Shown here in pieces: positions 15,922 through 24,272 of a stretch of DNA of 64,000 nucleotides (position 1 is its first letter; each line of letters begins with the position of its first letter). A model generated the notes under the pieces. The model ran no database searches, was not told the origin of the DNA, and was given only the letters and a program-made list of their open reading frames with translations. Where the stretch lies: the NCBI RefSeq assembly GCF_003026495.1, contig NZ_PYMA01000003.1, positions 124,001-188,000 of the forward strand, given 5' to 3'. The DNA is from Photobacterium sanctipauli (GTDB lineage: Bacteria > Pseudomonadota > Gammaproteobacteria > Enterobacterales > Vibrionaceae). The position numbers were made by a program, and so were the translations under genes.

Positions 15922-16194
15922 ATGGCTTCTTCATCTTTTTGGCCCCGAGTAAAGCAAGCGACCAGCGAATTGTTAGACTTCAGCGGGCGGGTTTGGGTTA
16001 TCAATATCCACTCCAGCACATTTCAAGATGAGTCTTTTGTCATCAACGAAGACAACTTCTCTACACCACTACAATGGATGAAAAAACGAGGCTATGAAGA
16101 GGCGACACTGCAACAAGTGGAAAATATGAAAGTCTCACAAGTCTTGGTGTTTCATATCAATGGCGAAAGGCATAGGTTGTTGCGGGTAAAGTGA
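15922..16194 (+). CDS. small protein of unknown function
   Basis: 90 residues with no signal peptide or membrane segment. Mixed charged and aromatic composition (FWPRVKQATSELLDFSGRVWVIN... QVLVFHINGERHRLLRVK) suggests a small folded alpha/beta protein. I recognise no family. It stands alone between the M20 gene and the AT-rich chitinase leader. The ribosome binding site is weak, which lowers certainty, although the codon use looks like that of neighbouring genes. Confidence 0.55.
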   Translation: MASSSFWPRVKQATSELLDFSGRVWVINIHSSTFQDESFVINEDNFSTPLQWMKKRGYEEATLQQVENMKVSQVLVFHINGERHRLLRVK

Positions 16195-16578
16195 TCCCAG
16201 CAATCATTAATTATGATTACCCTACCTAAAAAATAATAATATGTTGTTTTAAAACCATCCCCTTCACCGTTATTACCCATTATTTAGCTAATACTAGCTG
16301 GTTATATTGTCGCAAAATGATATTGACTCAACAGATAAAGTTAAACCTTTGATAATAGTGCACTTATAGTAACCCTTCACTAATCATTACTGTTCTTGGG
16401 AGCAGATCACAACAATAAAATACAAATTTTATGAAATAAAAAAACTAGGACTAAACCGCTTTCATTATCAGGGAAAAAGATATAAATATATTTTTAAAAT
16501 TATTAACAACGTCAAATGAAACTTATAAATAATAACTATCCAACCGGTAAATAAATCCACAATTAAAAAGGATTTCTG
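16195..16578. other. AT-rich leader of the chitinase gene, no gene seen
   Basis: 384 bp with no convincing reading frame. An AAAAAGGA site precedes the chitinase ATG. A TGGGAGCAGATCACAA stretch near 16396 has one half of a CRP-like site only, so I do not call it an operator. Confidence 0.4.
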
Positions 16579-19128
16579 ATGAATAAACTCACCCTCACCG
16601 GCATTATTGCCGCCCTATTGTCACCCCAAGCCTTTGCCAATGGGTATGACTGTACAAATCTCGATATTTGGAACAGTACCACTGCCTATAATGGTGGCGA
16701 CAGTGTACAGCACCTCAATCATGCCTATCAGGCAAACTGGTGGTCGCAGGGTAATCCGCCCGACGAATACTCCGACCAATGGCAGGAATGGAGTCTGCTT
16801 GGCCAATGTGAGTCTAGCGAGCCGCAACCGCCAACTATTGATATCACTTCTCCTCAAGACGGCGGTCAATTCGTTCTCGATAAATCCATTTTGCTTGCCG
16901 CCCAAGTAACCAGCCAGAATTCCGAAATAAAAGAAGTGGAGTTTATTGCAAATGGAGAGTCGGTTGCCATCATCCAACAAGAGCCCTTCTCGACCGAGTG
17001 GACCCCCTCTCAATTAGGACAAACGATCATTGCTGTTAAAGCAACTAACATCGACAACCTGACAGAAACCAGCCAAGTGAGTATTACCATTGTCGATGGC
17101 GATATTAGTTTACCACCTGAAGTGACACTCACCTCTCCGGGTACTGGCAGCACTTATGATGAGGGAGACGTTGTGACATTCTCCGCCGATGCCAGCAGCG
17201 AGCACAGCAGCATTGAGCGAGTCGAATTCTTCCTCAATGATAGCCTTGTCGGCAGTGACAACAGCGCCCCATACCAACATAGTTGGACCGCTAAAGCAGG
17301 TAACCATGCTGTGTTTGCTCAAGCTATCGACAGCAACCAGCAGAGCACTAAAACTGAAGCCGTTAGCTTCACGGTAAACGGCAACGCCCCTGGCGGTAGC
17401 TGTAAAGATCTGCCTGCTTATACCGAAGGAGAAGCCTATACCCAAGGCCAAGTGGTCACCAATGTTGATAACCAATACAGCTGCCAGGTTGCTGGCTGGT
17501 GTGGTGGCGCAGCTTGGGCCTACGAGCCAGGCGTCGGCCAGTATTGGGAAGATGCATGGAAACACGAAGGTGACTGTGGCACAGCGCCTGAGCTGAGCTT
17601 TACTTCACCAGCGGCTGGCGAAACCTTACTGGCAGGCATTCCAACCAACCTAGTCGTGAACGCCAATGCTGGCGACTTTGCTATTACCAAAGTACAGTTC
17701 TTCGCTGATAGCCAGCTGATTGGGGATGGAATTGTCGATGGCAACAATTACCAGCTTGAATGGACACCAGTCACCATCGGGAACACTTCACTCAAAGCCA
17801 TCGCAACTGACGAAGATGGCGGTGAAGGTGAAGCCACCCAGCAAATCACAGTAACCGACCAAGCATTGGTTGTTGATGTTACCAAACCAACACCGGGTTC
17901 GCGTTTTGGCTTAGGCACACCTGTTGAAATGGAAGCCGATGCCAAGTCATTTACCTCCGATATCGACCGCGTTGAGTTCCTAGTGAACGGTAAAGTGGTG
18001 GCAACTGCATCACAAGCACCTTACAAGGCAACGTGGACTTCCGAAGCGGCTGGTGAATATCAAATCCAAGCTAAAGCCGTTGACGGCAGCGGTGATGAAG
18101 AATTCTCGAGTGCGGTTCCAATCAGTGTCACCCTCACCGAAGAGAAAAAACACAAGCTTGTCGGTTACTGGCACAACTTTGTGAACGGCTCTGTTTGTCC
18201 AATGAACCTGAGCGATATTCCAACCGAATGGGATGTCATCGACATTGCCTTTGCTGACACCAACCAGTCGCAACCGGGTACCAACTACTTCAACTTGTTC
18301 TCAGGGGATGCGGGTTGCCCTGCCATTGATGCAGAGCGTTTCAAGCAAGACATCAAGGCACTGCAAGCCGACGGTCGCAAGATTGTACTATCGCTAGGTG
18401 GTGCGGAAGGCACAATCACGCTTACTGATGATGCTTCAGAGCAAGCCTTTGTCGATAGCCTAACCGCCATCGTTGAGGAATGGGGCTTTGACGGCTTGGA
18501 TGTCGACTACGAAAGTGGCTCGGGGCTGGTCAACGGTTCTGAAATCCAGAAGCGCCTACCACGTGCATTGCGTAGCATCCAAGACAAGCTGGGCCGTGAC
18601 CTGTACCTCACCATGGCACCTGAACACCCTTATGTTCAAGGCGGTTACGTGAGTGTCGCTGACGGCACAGTTTGGGGGGCTTACCTACCTGTGATTAACG
18701 AAACCCGCGATATGCTAGACCTGCTACATGTCCAGCTATATAACAATGGCGGATTGGAGCACCCATATGGCGGCACGGCACCGATTGGCTCTATTGATAT
18801 GATGGTTGCAGCACAGAAGATGTTGGTGGAAGGCTTCCAGACAGCTTACGGTCATGGCCCTGACTTTGCCCCACTGCGTGATGATCAGGTTTCAATCGGT
18901 CTACCTTCAGGCGCTAAAGCAGCCGGTAGTGGCCAGGCAACAATAGAAGACACCAATAAGGCACTCGATTGTTTGGTTCTTGGTACTCAGTGTGATTCAG
19001 TCGTACCAGAGAAAACCTACGACAACTTTGGCGGTGTAATGTACTGGTCAATTAACTGGGATGAATATTACGACCGCGCATATTCACAAGGTGTTGGTGC
19101 TAAGTTAAGCGAGCTAAATCAGCGTTAA
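16579..19128 (+). CDS. secreted GH18 chitinase with two chitin-binding modules and Ig-like domains
   Basis: 849 residues. Signal peptide 1-20 (ends QAFANG). A CBM5/12-like module follows at about 22-75 (TTAYNGGDSV, YQANWWSQGNPP), then two Ig-like repeats of the VEFxxNGxxV type (about 85-270), a second Cys-containing chitin-binding module (about 275-335, YTQGQVVTNVDNQYSC), two more Ig-like repeats (about 335-525), and a C-terminal GH18 barrel. The catalytic motif FDGLDVDYE lies near residue 638-645 with the proton-donor Glu present, and LSLGGAEG marks the preceding strand. It cleaves chitin outside the cell. The size and order recall the ChiA2-type chitinases of Vibrio. It ends at its own terminator; a porin follows. 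Confidence 0.9.
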   Translation: MNKLTLTGIIAALLSPQAFANGYDCTNLDIWNSTTAYNGGDSVQHLNHAYQANWWSQGNPPDEYSDQWQEWSLLGQCESSEPQPPTIDITSPQDGGQFVLDKSILLAAQVTSQNSEIKEVEFIANGESVAIIQQEPFSTEWTPSQLGQTIIAVKATNIDNLTETSQVSITIVDGDISLPPEVTLTSPGTGSTYDEGDVVTFSADASSEHSSIERVEFFLNDSLVGSDNSAPYQHSWTAKAGNHAVFAQAIDSNQQSTKTEAVSFTVNGNAPGGSCKDLPAYTEGEAYTQGQVVTNVDNQYSCQVAGWCGGAAWAYEPGVGQYWEDAWKHEGDCGTAPELSFTSPAAGETLLAGIPTNLVVNANAGDFAITKVQFFADSQLIGDGIVDGNNYQLEWTPVTIGNTSLKAIATDEDGGEGEATQQITVTDQALVVDVTKPTPGSRFGLGTPVEMEADAKSFTSDIDRVEFLVNGKVVATASQAPYKATWTSEAAGEYQIQAKAVDGSGDEEFSSAVPISVTLTEEKKHKLVGYWHNFVNGSVCPMNLSDIPTEWDVIDIAFADTNQSQPGTNYFNLFSGDAGCPAIDAERFKQDIKALQADGRKIVLSLGGAEGTITLTDDASEQAFVDSLTAIVEEWGFDGLDVDYESGSGLVNGSEIQKRLPRALRSIQDKLGRDLYLTMAPEHPYVQGGYVSVADGTVWGAYLPVINETRDMLDLLHVQLYNNGGLEHPYGGTAPIGSIDMMVAAQKMLVEGFQTAYGHGPDFAPLRDDQVSIGLPSGAKAAGSGQATIEDTNKALDCLVLGTQCDSVVPEKTYDNFGGVMYWSINWDEYYDRAYSQGVGAKLSELNQR

Positions 19129-19154
19129 CAGTTAGTATTCAATTATTATAATTG

Positions 19155-19181
19155 AAGCCCGAGTGACTCTCGGGCTTTTTT
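19155..19181 (+). terminator. chitinase terminator
   Basis: GCCCGAG / CTCGGGC stem with TGACT loop and T6. Confidence 0.9.
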
Positions 19182-19621
19182 GATGGGTGTCAAACTTTTG
19201 CTTAAAAAATATATAAATTTTATTTTATCCAAACTTTAAACAACGTCTAACCAAAGCAACTACACAACTAAAGCCCCCCTTTTACCCACAAATGCCAACA
19301 CCAAATAAAAACATAACAACTCAATGACTTAGATTCAAAAATAAATTTACACAACATTTAGCAACCTACCTAATCAAAAGACAAAAATTAATTGTTATAA
19401 ACATCACTCACACATCCCCAAAAATACAAAACAACTCTTATCTTTCATCAACGTAATAAATATCCATAATTACCCGCCGTTGTATCATGCTAACTACTAA
19501 TAGTTTGCTGCTTTTTGATATCTGCTGATATCTATTTTTCAGCCTTCATCAAATATTGATGAAGGCTTTTTTTGACAGACACAATAAATATGGAACTAGG
19601 AATTAGTTTTAAGGAGTATAA
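19182..19621. other. AT-rich region before the porin, no CDS seen
   Basis: 440 bp, strongly AT-rich, with no credible reading frame. It carries a direct repeat CTGATATCTGCTGATATCT near 19522-19533 and a terminator-like hairpin at 19541-19573, listed separately. Confidence 0.5.
19541..19573 (+). terminator. rho-independent terminator 48 bp upstream of the porin start
   Basis: Perfect 10 bp stem AGCCTTCATC / GATGAAGGCT with loop AAATATT and T7 following. It cannot belong to the chitinase, which has its own terminator 360 bp earlier. It therefore ends either a small RNA transcribed from the upstream AT-rich region or a premature porin transcript (attenuator). The T-rich stretch CTATTTTTC just before the stem is like those of Hfq-dependent RNAs. 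Confidence 0.7.
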
Positions 19622-20689
19622 ATGAAACGCCATATTTTAGCGGCGGCAGTAACCACTGCTTTTGTCTCTAATGCCCACGCGCTCACTGTATTCGAAGATG
19701 AAAATAACACTTTCAATGTCGGTGGCCGTATCGGTATCGTCGCGAATGTTACGCAAGACGGTACTCATCTTCGTGGTGACTCGTCTCGAATCAACTTCGT
19801 TTATGGACATGATTTCCAAAATGGCTGGAGCAGCTCGGCTACTGCGGAATGGGGCTTTCGTGAACTAAACAACTACAACGACGATGGCGCGGCTGACGAT
19901 GTCCTCTTTAACCGACTAGGCAACATTCAACTAAGCCATAACAAATACGGCTCATTCACGGTTGGTAAGCAATGGTCTGCCTACTATGATATCGCTGGCT
20001 GGACAGATATGTACAACCTCGGTGGCGCTGCGGCCTTGGGTATCTATGATGATGGCGATATTTCAGGTACTGGCCGTGCAGATGATGCCTTTATTTGGCG
20101 TAATTCTTTCAACAACCTTAATATCTCTGCCCAATACCAATTCGAGCGTACCAGCGGTGCGGTAGATGACCCTCTGCAATCTCGCCGAAGCAGTGGCGCT
20201 TTCGAGCGAGAATACGGATATCAACTATCGCTAAGCTATGACTTGCCAATGGGGCTATCTATTGGTGGTAGCTTTGGTGAAACCGCCTACGAAACAGAAG
20301 ATGACGTTGCATTCATGCTAGGTGCATTGAAGTACCAAAATGAAAAAGTATACCTTGCTGCAGCTTATGGCCAATTTGAAAACATGACCAATGCAGCATC
20401 TGGCGGCTTTGACCAAGAGTCTGAAGGTATTGAAATTTACGCCCGCTACAGCGCAGATCAACTTATGGAAGGCTTGTCTTTCAATGCGGGATACAACAAC
20501 CTTGACGTCACCAAGGACAGCGAGGGCAATGACACAGATGCACAACGTGTTAACTACATGATTGGCACAGCGTACACCGTTGGCCCAATGCTATTTGCTG
20601 CAGAATACACCATCTTTGATAACAAAGACGGCATTGGTGGTGGCGATGACTCTGATCAATTCGAAATTAATGCTCGCTACTATTTCTAA
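19622..20689 (+). CDS. outer membrane porin (Gram-negative general porin type)
   Basis: 355 residues. Signal peptide MKRHILAAAVTTAFVSNAHA; the mature part begins LTVFEDENNTFNVGGRIGI and consists of alternating beta strands with acidic loops, ending INARYYF with a terminal Phe. The segment GSFTVGKQWSAYYDIAGWTD is typical of the trimeric porins of Vibrionaceae (OmpU/OmpL-like). A strong AAGGAG site lies before the ATG. The chitinase upstream could suggest chitooligosaccharide uptake, but I see no specific chitoporin feature, so a general porin is the safer call. Confidence 0.82.
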   Translation: MKRHILAAAVTTAFVSNAHALTVFEDENNTFNVGGRIGIVANVTQDGTHLRGDSSRINFVYGHDFQNGWSSSATAEWGFRELNNYNDDGAADDVLFNRLGNIQLSHNKYGSFTVGKQWSAYYDIAGWTDMYNLGGAAALGIYDDGDISGTGRADDAFIWRNSFNNLNISAQYQFERTSGAVDDPLQSRRSSGAFEREYGYQLSLSYDLPMGLSIGGSFGETAYETEDDVAFMLGALKYQNEKVYLAAAYGQFENMTNAASGGFDQESEGIEIYARYSADQLMEGLSFNAGYNNLDVTKDSEGNDTDAQRVNYMIGTAYTVGPMLFAAEYTIFDNKDGIGGGDDSDQFEINARYYF

Positions 20690-20730
20690 TATTCCGAACC
20701 TTACTTAGAGCATACCTAAAACACTAAAAC

Positions 20731-20768
20731 ATAGGCTGCCACTGATCGACTCTGTAGTGGCCGCCTAT
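20731..20768. terminator. porin terminator
   Basis: ATAGGC-T-GCCACT / AGTGGC-C-GCCTAT stem followed by TTTTAC. Confidence 0.7.
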
Positions 20769-20804
20769 TTTACTCAATGCTCACTTATCCATATAACAAC
20801 GGCA

Positions 20805-20990
20805 CTAACGCAGTAATTCAAAGCTCAACTGCTCGCACAACTCCTGTGCAGACTCTGCACCTTGCTTGTTTGCTATCACTTGCACGACCTCTCTCAGCAA
20901 CAGCTCAAGCTCACCTTCCGTGTTCTCCCGCTTACCAAGCTGGTTAATATGTGCGTATAGCGCTTGTTTGGTATTGGTTACCTGGCTCAC
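20805..20990 (-). CDS. small acidic protein of unknown function
   Basis: 61 residues (GTG start at 20990 with AAGGA 9 bp upstream). The sequence is mostly helical and rich in Glu and Gln (TEGELELLLREVVQVIANKQGAESAQELCEQLSFEL). No signal peptide. I do not recognise the family. It is separated from the ydiJ gene by about 195 bp and looks monocistronic. Confidence 0.6.
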   Translation of the reverse strand: MSQVTNTKQALYAHINQLGKRENTEGELELLLREVVQVIANKQGAESAQELCEQLSFELLR

Positions 20991-21185
20991 GATATTTCAT
21001 CCTTAATCAATGTCCTACCCGCATCATATTTGCCAGCCACTTGGAAAAACAGGAAGCTTGTCACACTCACATTTTTTCAATAAGTGAAGTAACATGCTGA
21101 CACAAAATGTTTTTTATTGTGTCGCGAAGTGATATAGACACCAATTAAATCAGCTGAAGCTTTCTTACCGCAACATCACAATCTG

Positions 21186-24100
21186 TTACATCGATAATAT
21201 CTTTAAAAGCGCCTGAACGGGGTGCTGAATGTTTATGTTTTCAAATCGCTTCACTTGGCTTCTGCAAGAATACCCGGTCGCTAAACACCGCTCGGCGGGC
21301 AGTTCTTCTAACCTTGGTTGCCAACTTAAGCCATAAATATCCCGGGACATTTGTTGTTTGTCTGCCTCGTGGCCGAAAGTGCCGGCCATACCGCAGCAGC
21401 CGACAGGAACAGTTTGTAAGCGAGCCCCAAAGTGTTTGAAAATCTCCCCCCACTCTTTTTCTGCGTTAGGCAATTTGGTTTTCTCGGTACAATGGGCAAA
21501 CAAATACCATGGCTCTTCATCACTTACCGCATCACCAAACTCAAGGCTATATAACTCTGGCAACAGCCATTCATGAACCGTATTGACGGTGAAGTTAGTC
21601 TTCTTATCGCCCAGGATTTCTTTGTACTCGTCGCGATAGCACAGCACTAAGGCTGGATCGACGCCCACCATCGGAATACCTAGCTCAGCAATAGCAAGTA
21701 GAACCTCAGCCGTTGATTCCGGTGTTTTGCTAAAGCTTCTAATAAAACCCTTAACATGTTGTGCTTTACCATTTGGCTTAAAAGGCAACAAAATCGGATT
21801 CTTACCCAACCTAAGCGCCAAATGGGCAAGATCATCCACCACCCCTGCGTCGTAAAAGCTGGTAAATGGGTCTTGAACAATAATGACAGACTGTTCTTTT
21901 TGCCCTTGAGTTAAGCGCCTTAATTGCTCCAGCCCAAGGGTTTGAATGCCGCTTGAGGCCAAACGTTGTTTTAGCGTTGGCGTCGAAAGCAATGGGGCAT
22001 CGACATAGCCCAGCGAGGATGCCAGCAGTTTATTCACCCAAGGCTGAGACATCACCCCATTCACCACGCTTGGTGAACCTGCCATTATCGGGATCAAGCT
22101 TTCGATATTCGCGACCAAGTAATCTTTCACCGGTCTTTGGTAACGACTGTGGTAAATATTGAGAAAACGAGAGCGGAAACTCGGTACATCCACTTTTATC
22201 GGGCACTGACTCGCACAAGCCTTACAGGCCAAGCAGCCACTCATCGCCTCGTAAACTTCATGGGAAAAATCATACTCATGCCGCTGGCTAAGCTTATTTC
22301 TCACCCGCTCGACCATTTGCTTGATACTAGTGCCTTCTTTAAGCGTGGCTTGTTCGATATCCAAAATATCAACGCCTTGCTCGCTTATCTGTCGAAGCCA
22401 CTCCCTGACCAAACCAGCTCGACCTTTGGGAGAATGCCGGCGGTCGGCCGTCACTTTCATCGAAGGACACATGGGTGAAGCCGAATCGTAATTAAAGCAT
22501 AGGCCGTTCCCATTGCACTCCATTACAGGCTTAAAGCTATCTCGCACTTCGATATCAATTTGCCTATCAAACAAACCACGCTTGGCATCACTGACCTTCA
22601 CCAACTCGGCTGTGCTTGATAATGGAGTGCAAATCTTTCCCGGGTTCATTTTATTAAACGGGTCAAAAGCCGACTTAATCCTTCGCAGCTCGGTAAACAG
22701 TGCCTTACCAAAAAACGCCGGACCATATTCAGAGCGGAACCCCTTGCCATGCTCACCCCACATTAGCCCGCCATACTTGGCAACTAATGCAACGACCTGA
22801 TCCGAGGTTTCACGCATCAATCTTTCTTGTTCGGGATCGCACATGTCTAAAGCAGGGCGAACATGCAGTACACCAGCATCAACATGACCGAACATGCCGT
22901 AATGAAGCGACTTTGAGTCCAATAAGTTTCTAAAATCAGCAATAAAGTCGGCAAGGTTTTCAGGTGGAACACAAGTGTCTTCTGCAAAAGCAATCGGCTT
23001 GGCACTGCCTTTCGTTGCGCCTAGCAAGCCAACGGCTTTTTTTCGCATCGCATAAATGCGGCCAATACTCGCCAAGTCATCACAAACTTGATAGCCAATT
23101 ACACCCGCCTCGCCCTTGGCTATCATCACATCCAACTTGTCTGTGAGTGCTTTAACCTGGCGCGCAATTTTTTCGCTATCTTGCCCTTCATACTCAACCA
23201 TATTGACGCCAAGCATTTCTTTGTCTGGCACTTCAACAAATAAATCACTCACCGTATGCCAAATAATGTCTTGCTTGGCCAAGTTCAGTACTTTCGAATC
23301 AACGGTTTCCACCGACAACGCGTCAGCTTCCACCATAAATGGGGCATGCCGGAGCGCTGAATCAAAGCTGTTGTACTTAACATTCACCAAAGTGCGCACT
23401 TTAGGGATCTGAGTTAAGTTAAGCTTGGCCTCAGTAATAAAGGCCAGCGAACCTTCTGCTCCACATAATATACGGGTGATATCGAAATCATCATCTTCCG
23501 GCAGATAGGCATTCTTAAGGTCGTACCCTGTTAAAAAGCGATTGAGCGAAGGGAACTTCTTATCAATCAAGGGGCGATTGTCTCGACACACGGCATGAGA
23601 AACAGTGAGTGCCTGACACGCCAATGAGTCCTCAGCCGGTAAACCGCTTGAGAGATCGGTCTCAAGCATTGAGCCATCGGCAAATACGGCCTGAAGCGAG
23701 AGGACATGATCAGAGGTTTTGCCATAGCGCAATGAGCCTTGCCCGGATGCATCGGTATTGATCATACCGCCAATTGTCGCTCGGTTGCTTGTGGAGAGAT
23801 CGGGCGAAAAGAAGTAACCGTAGGGCCTTACCGCATCATTAAGTTGATCTTTTACAACACCGGCTTGAACCCTCACCCAGCCTTCATCTTCATTTATTTC
23901 CAACACCTTATTCATATAGCGGGAAATATCGACCACAATACCGGCAGTTAGCGATTGTCCATTCGTGCCCGTGCCCCCACCTCTTGGCGAAAACACCACT
24001 TCCCGGTACTCTGCCGAATGACTCAGTTTTGCCAGAGTAGCAACGTCTTCACTGGTCTTGGGAAAGACAACGGCCTGTGGCAGCTTTTGATAAACACTAT

Positions 24101-24233
24101 TATCGGTTGCAACGGCTAAGCGGCTAGCATAGTGGGTCTCAAAATCCCCGCTAAATGCGGTATCGGCTAGTGCATCTAAGAACTGGCTGGCAACTGGCTG
24201 GATGCTAGAAGCACCATCTAATCTTGGTAACAT
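21186..24233 (-). CDS. ydiJ: FAD-linked oxidase / Fe-S protein, YdiJ type (D-2-hydroxyacid dehydrogenase)
   Basis: 1015 residues, close in length and sequence to E. coli YdiJ (1018 aa). An FAD-binding PCMH domain lies at about 50-260 (PRGGGTGTNGQSL, STSNRATIGGMINTDASGQGS), the FAD-oxidase C-terminal domain reaches to about 540 (YGMFGHVDAGVLHVRP, GEHGKGFRSEY), and ferredoxin-type cysteines follow (CNGNGLCFN, CLACKACASQCP). The C-terminal cysteine-rich part carries GCCGMAGTFGHE. YdiJ proteins oxidise D-2-hydroxyacids such as D-2-hydroxyglutarate and pass electrons to the membrane. The gene sits 40 bp downstream of the hydratase/dehydrogenase gene on the same strand, so the two are probably co-transcribed. 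Confidence 0.9.
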   Translation of the reverse strand: MLPRLDGASSIQPVASQFLDALADTAFSGDFETHYASRLAVATDNSVYQKLPQAVVFPKTSEDVATLAKLSHSAEYREVVFSPRGGGTGTNGQSLTAGIVVDISRYMNKVLEINEDEGWVRVQAGVVKDQLNDAVRPYGYFFSPDLSTSNRATIGGMINTDASGQGSLRYGKTSDHVLSLQAVFADGSMLETDLSSGLPAEDSLACQALTVSHAVCRDNRPLIDKKFPSLNRFLTGYDLKNAYLPEDDDFDITRILCGAEGSLAFITEAKLNLTQIPKVRTLVNVKYNSFDSALRHAPFMVEADALSVETVDSKVLNLAKQDIIWHTVSDLFVEVPDKEMLGVNMVEYEGQDSEKIARQVKALTDKLDVMIAKGEAGVIGYQVCDDLASIGRIYAMRKKAVGLLGATKGSAKPIAFAEDTCVPPENLADFIADFRNLLDSKSLHYGMFGHVDAGVLHVRPALDMCDPEQERLMRETSDQVVALVAKYGGLMWGEHGKGFRSEYGPAFFGKALFTELRRIKSAFDPFNKMNPGKICTPLSSTAELVKVSDAKRGLFDRQIDIEVRDSFKPVMECNGNGLCFNYDSASPMCPSMKVTADRRHSPKGRAGLVREWLRQISEQGVDILDIEQATLKEGTSIKQMVERVRNKLSQRHEYDFSHEVYEAMSGCLACKACASQCPIKVDVPSFRSRFLNIYHSRYQRPVKDYLVANIESLIPIMAGSPSVVNGVMSQPWVNKLLASSLGYVDAPLLSTPTLKQRLASSGIQTLGLEQLRRLTQGQKEQSVIIVQDPFTSFYDAGVVDDLAHLALRLGKNPILLPFKPNGKAQHVKGFIRSFSKTPESTAEVLLAIAELGIPMVGVDPALVLCYRDEYKEILGDKKTNFTVNTVHEWLLPELYSLEFGDAVSDEEPWYLFAHCTEKTKLPNAEKEWGEIFKHFGARLQTVPVGCCGMAGTFGHEADKQQMSRDIYGLSWQPRLEELPAERCLATGYSCRSQVKRFENINIQHPVQALLKILSM

Positions 24234-24272
24234 ACGACCTCAACGCGTTTTTCAAATACGATATTGTTGAAG

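Noticed and set aside
16396..16415. CRP site in the chitinase leader
   Set aside because: Only one half-site (GATCACA) is present; the partner TGTGA is missing.
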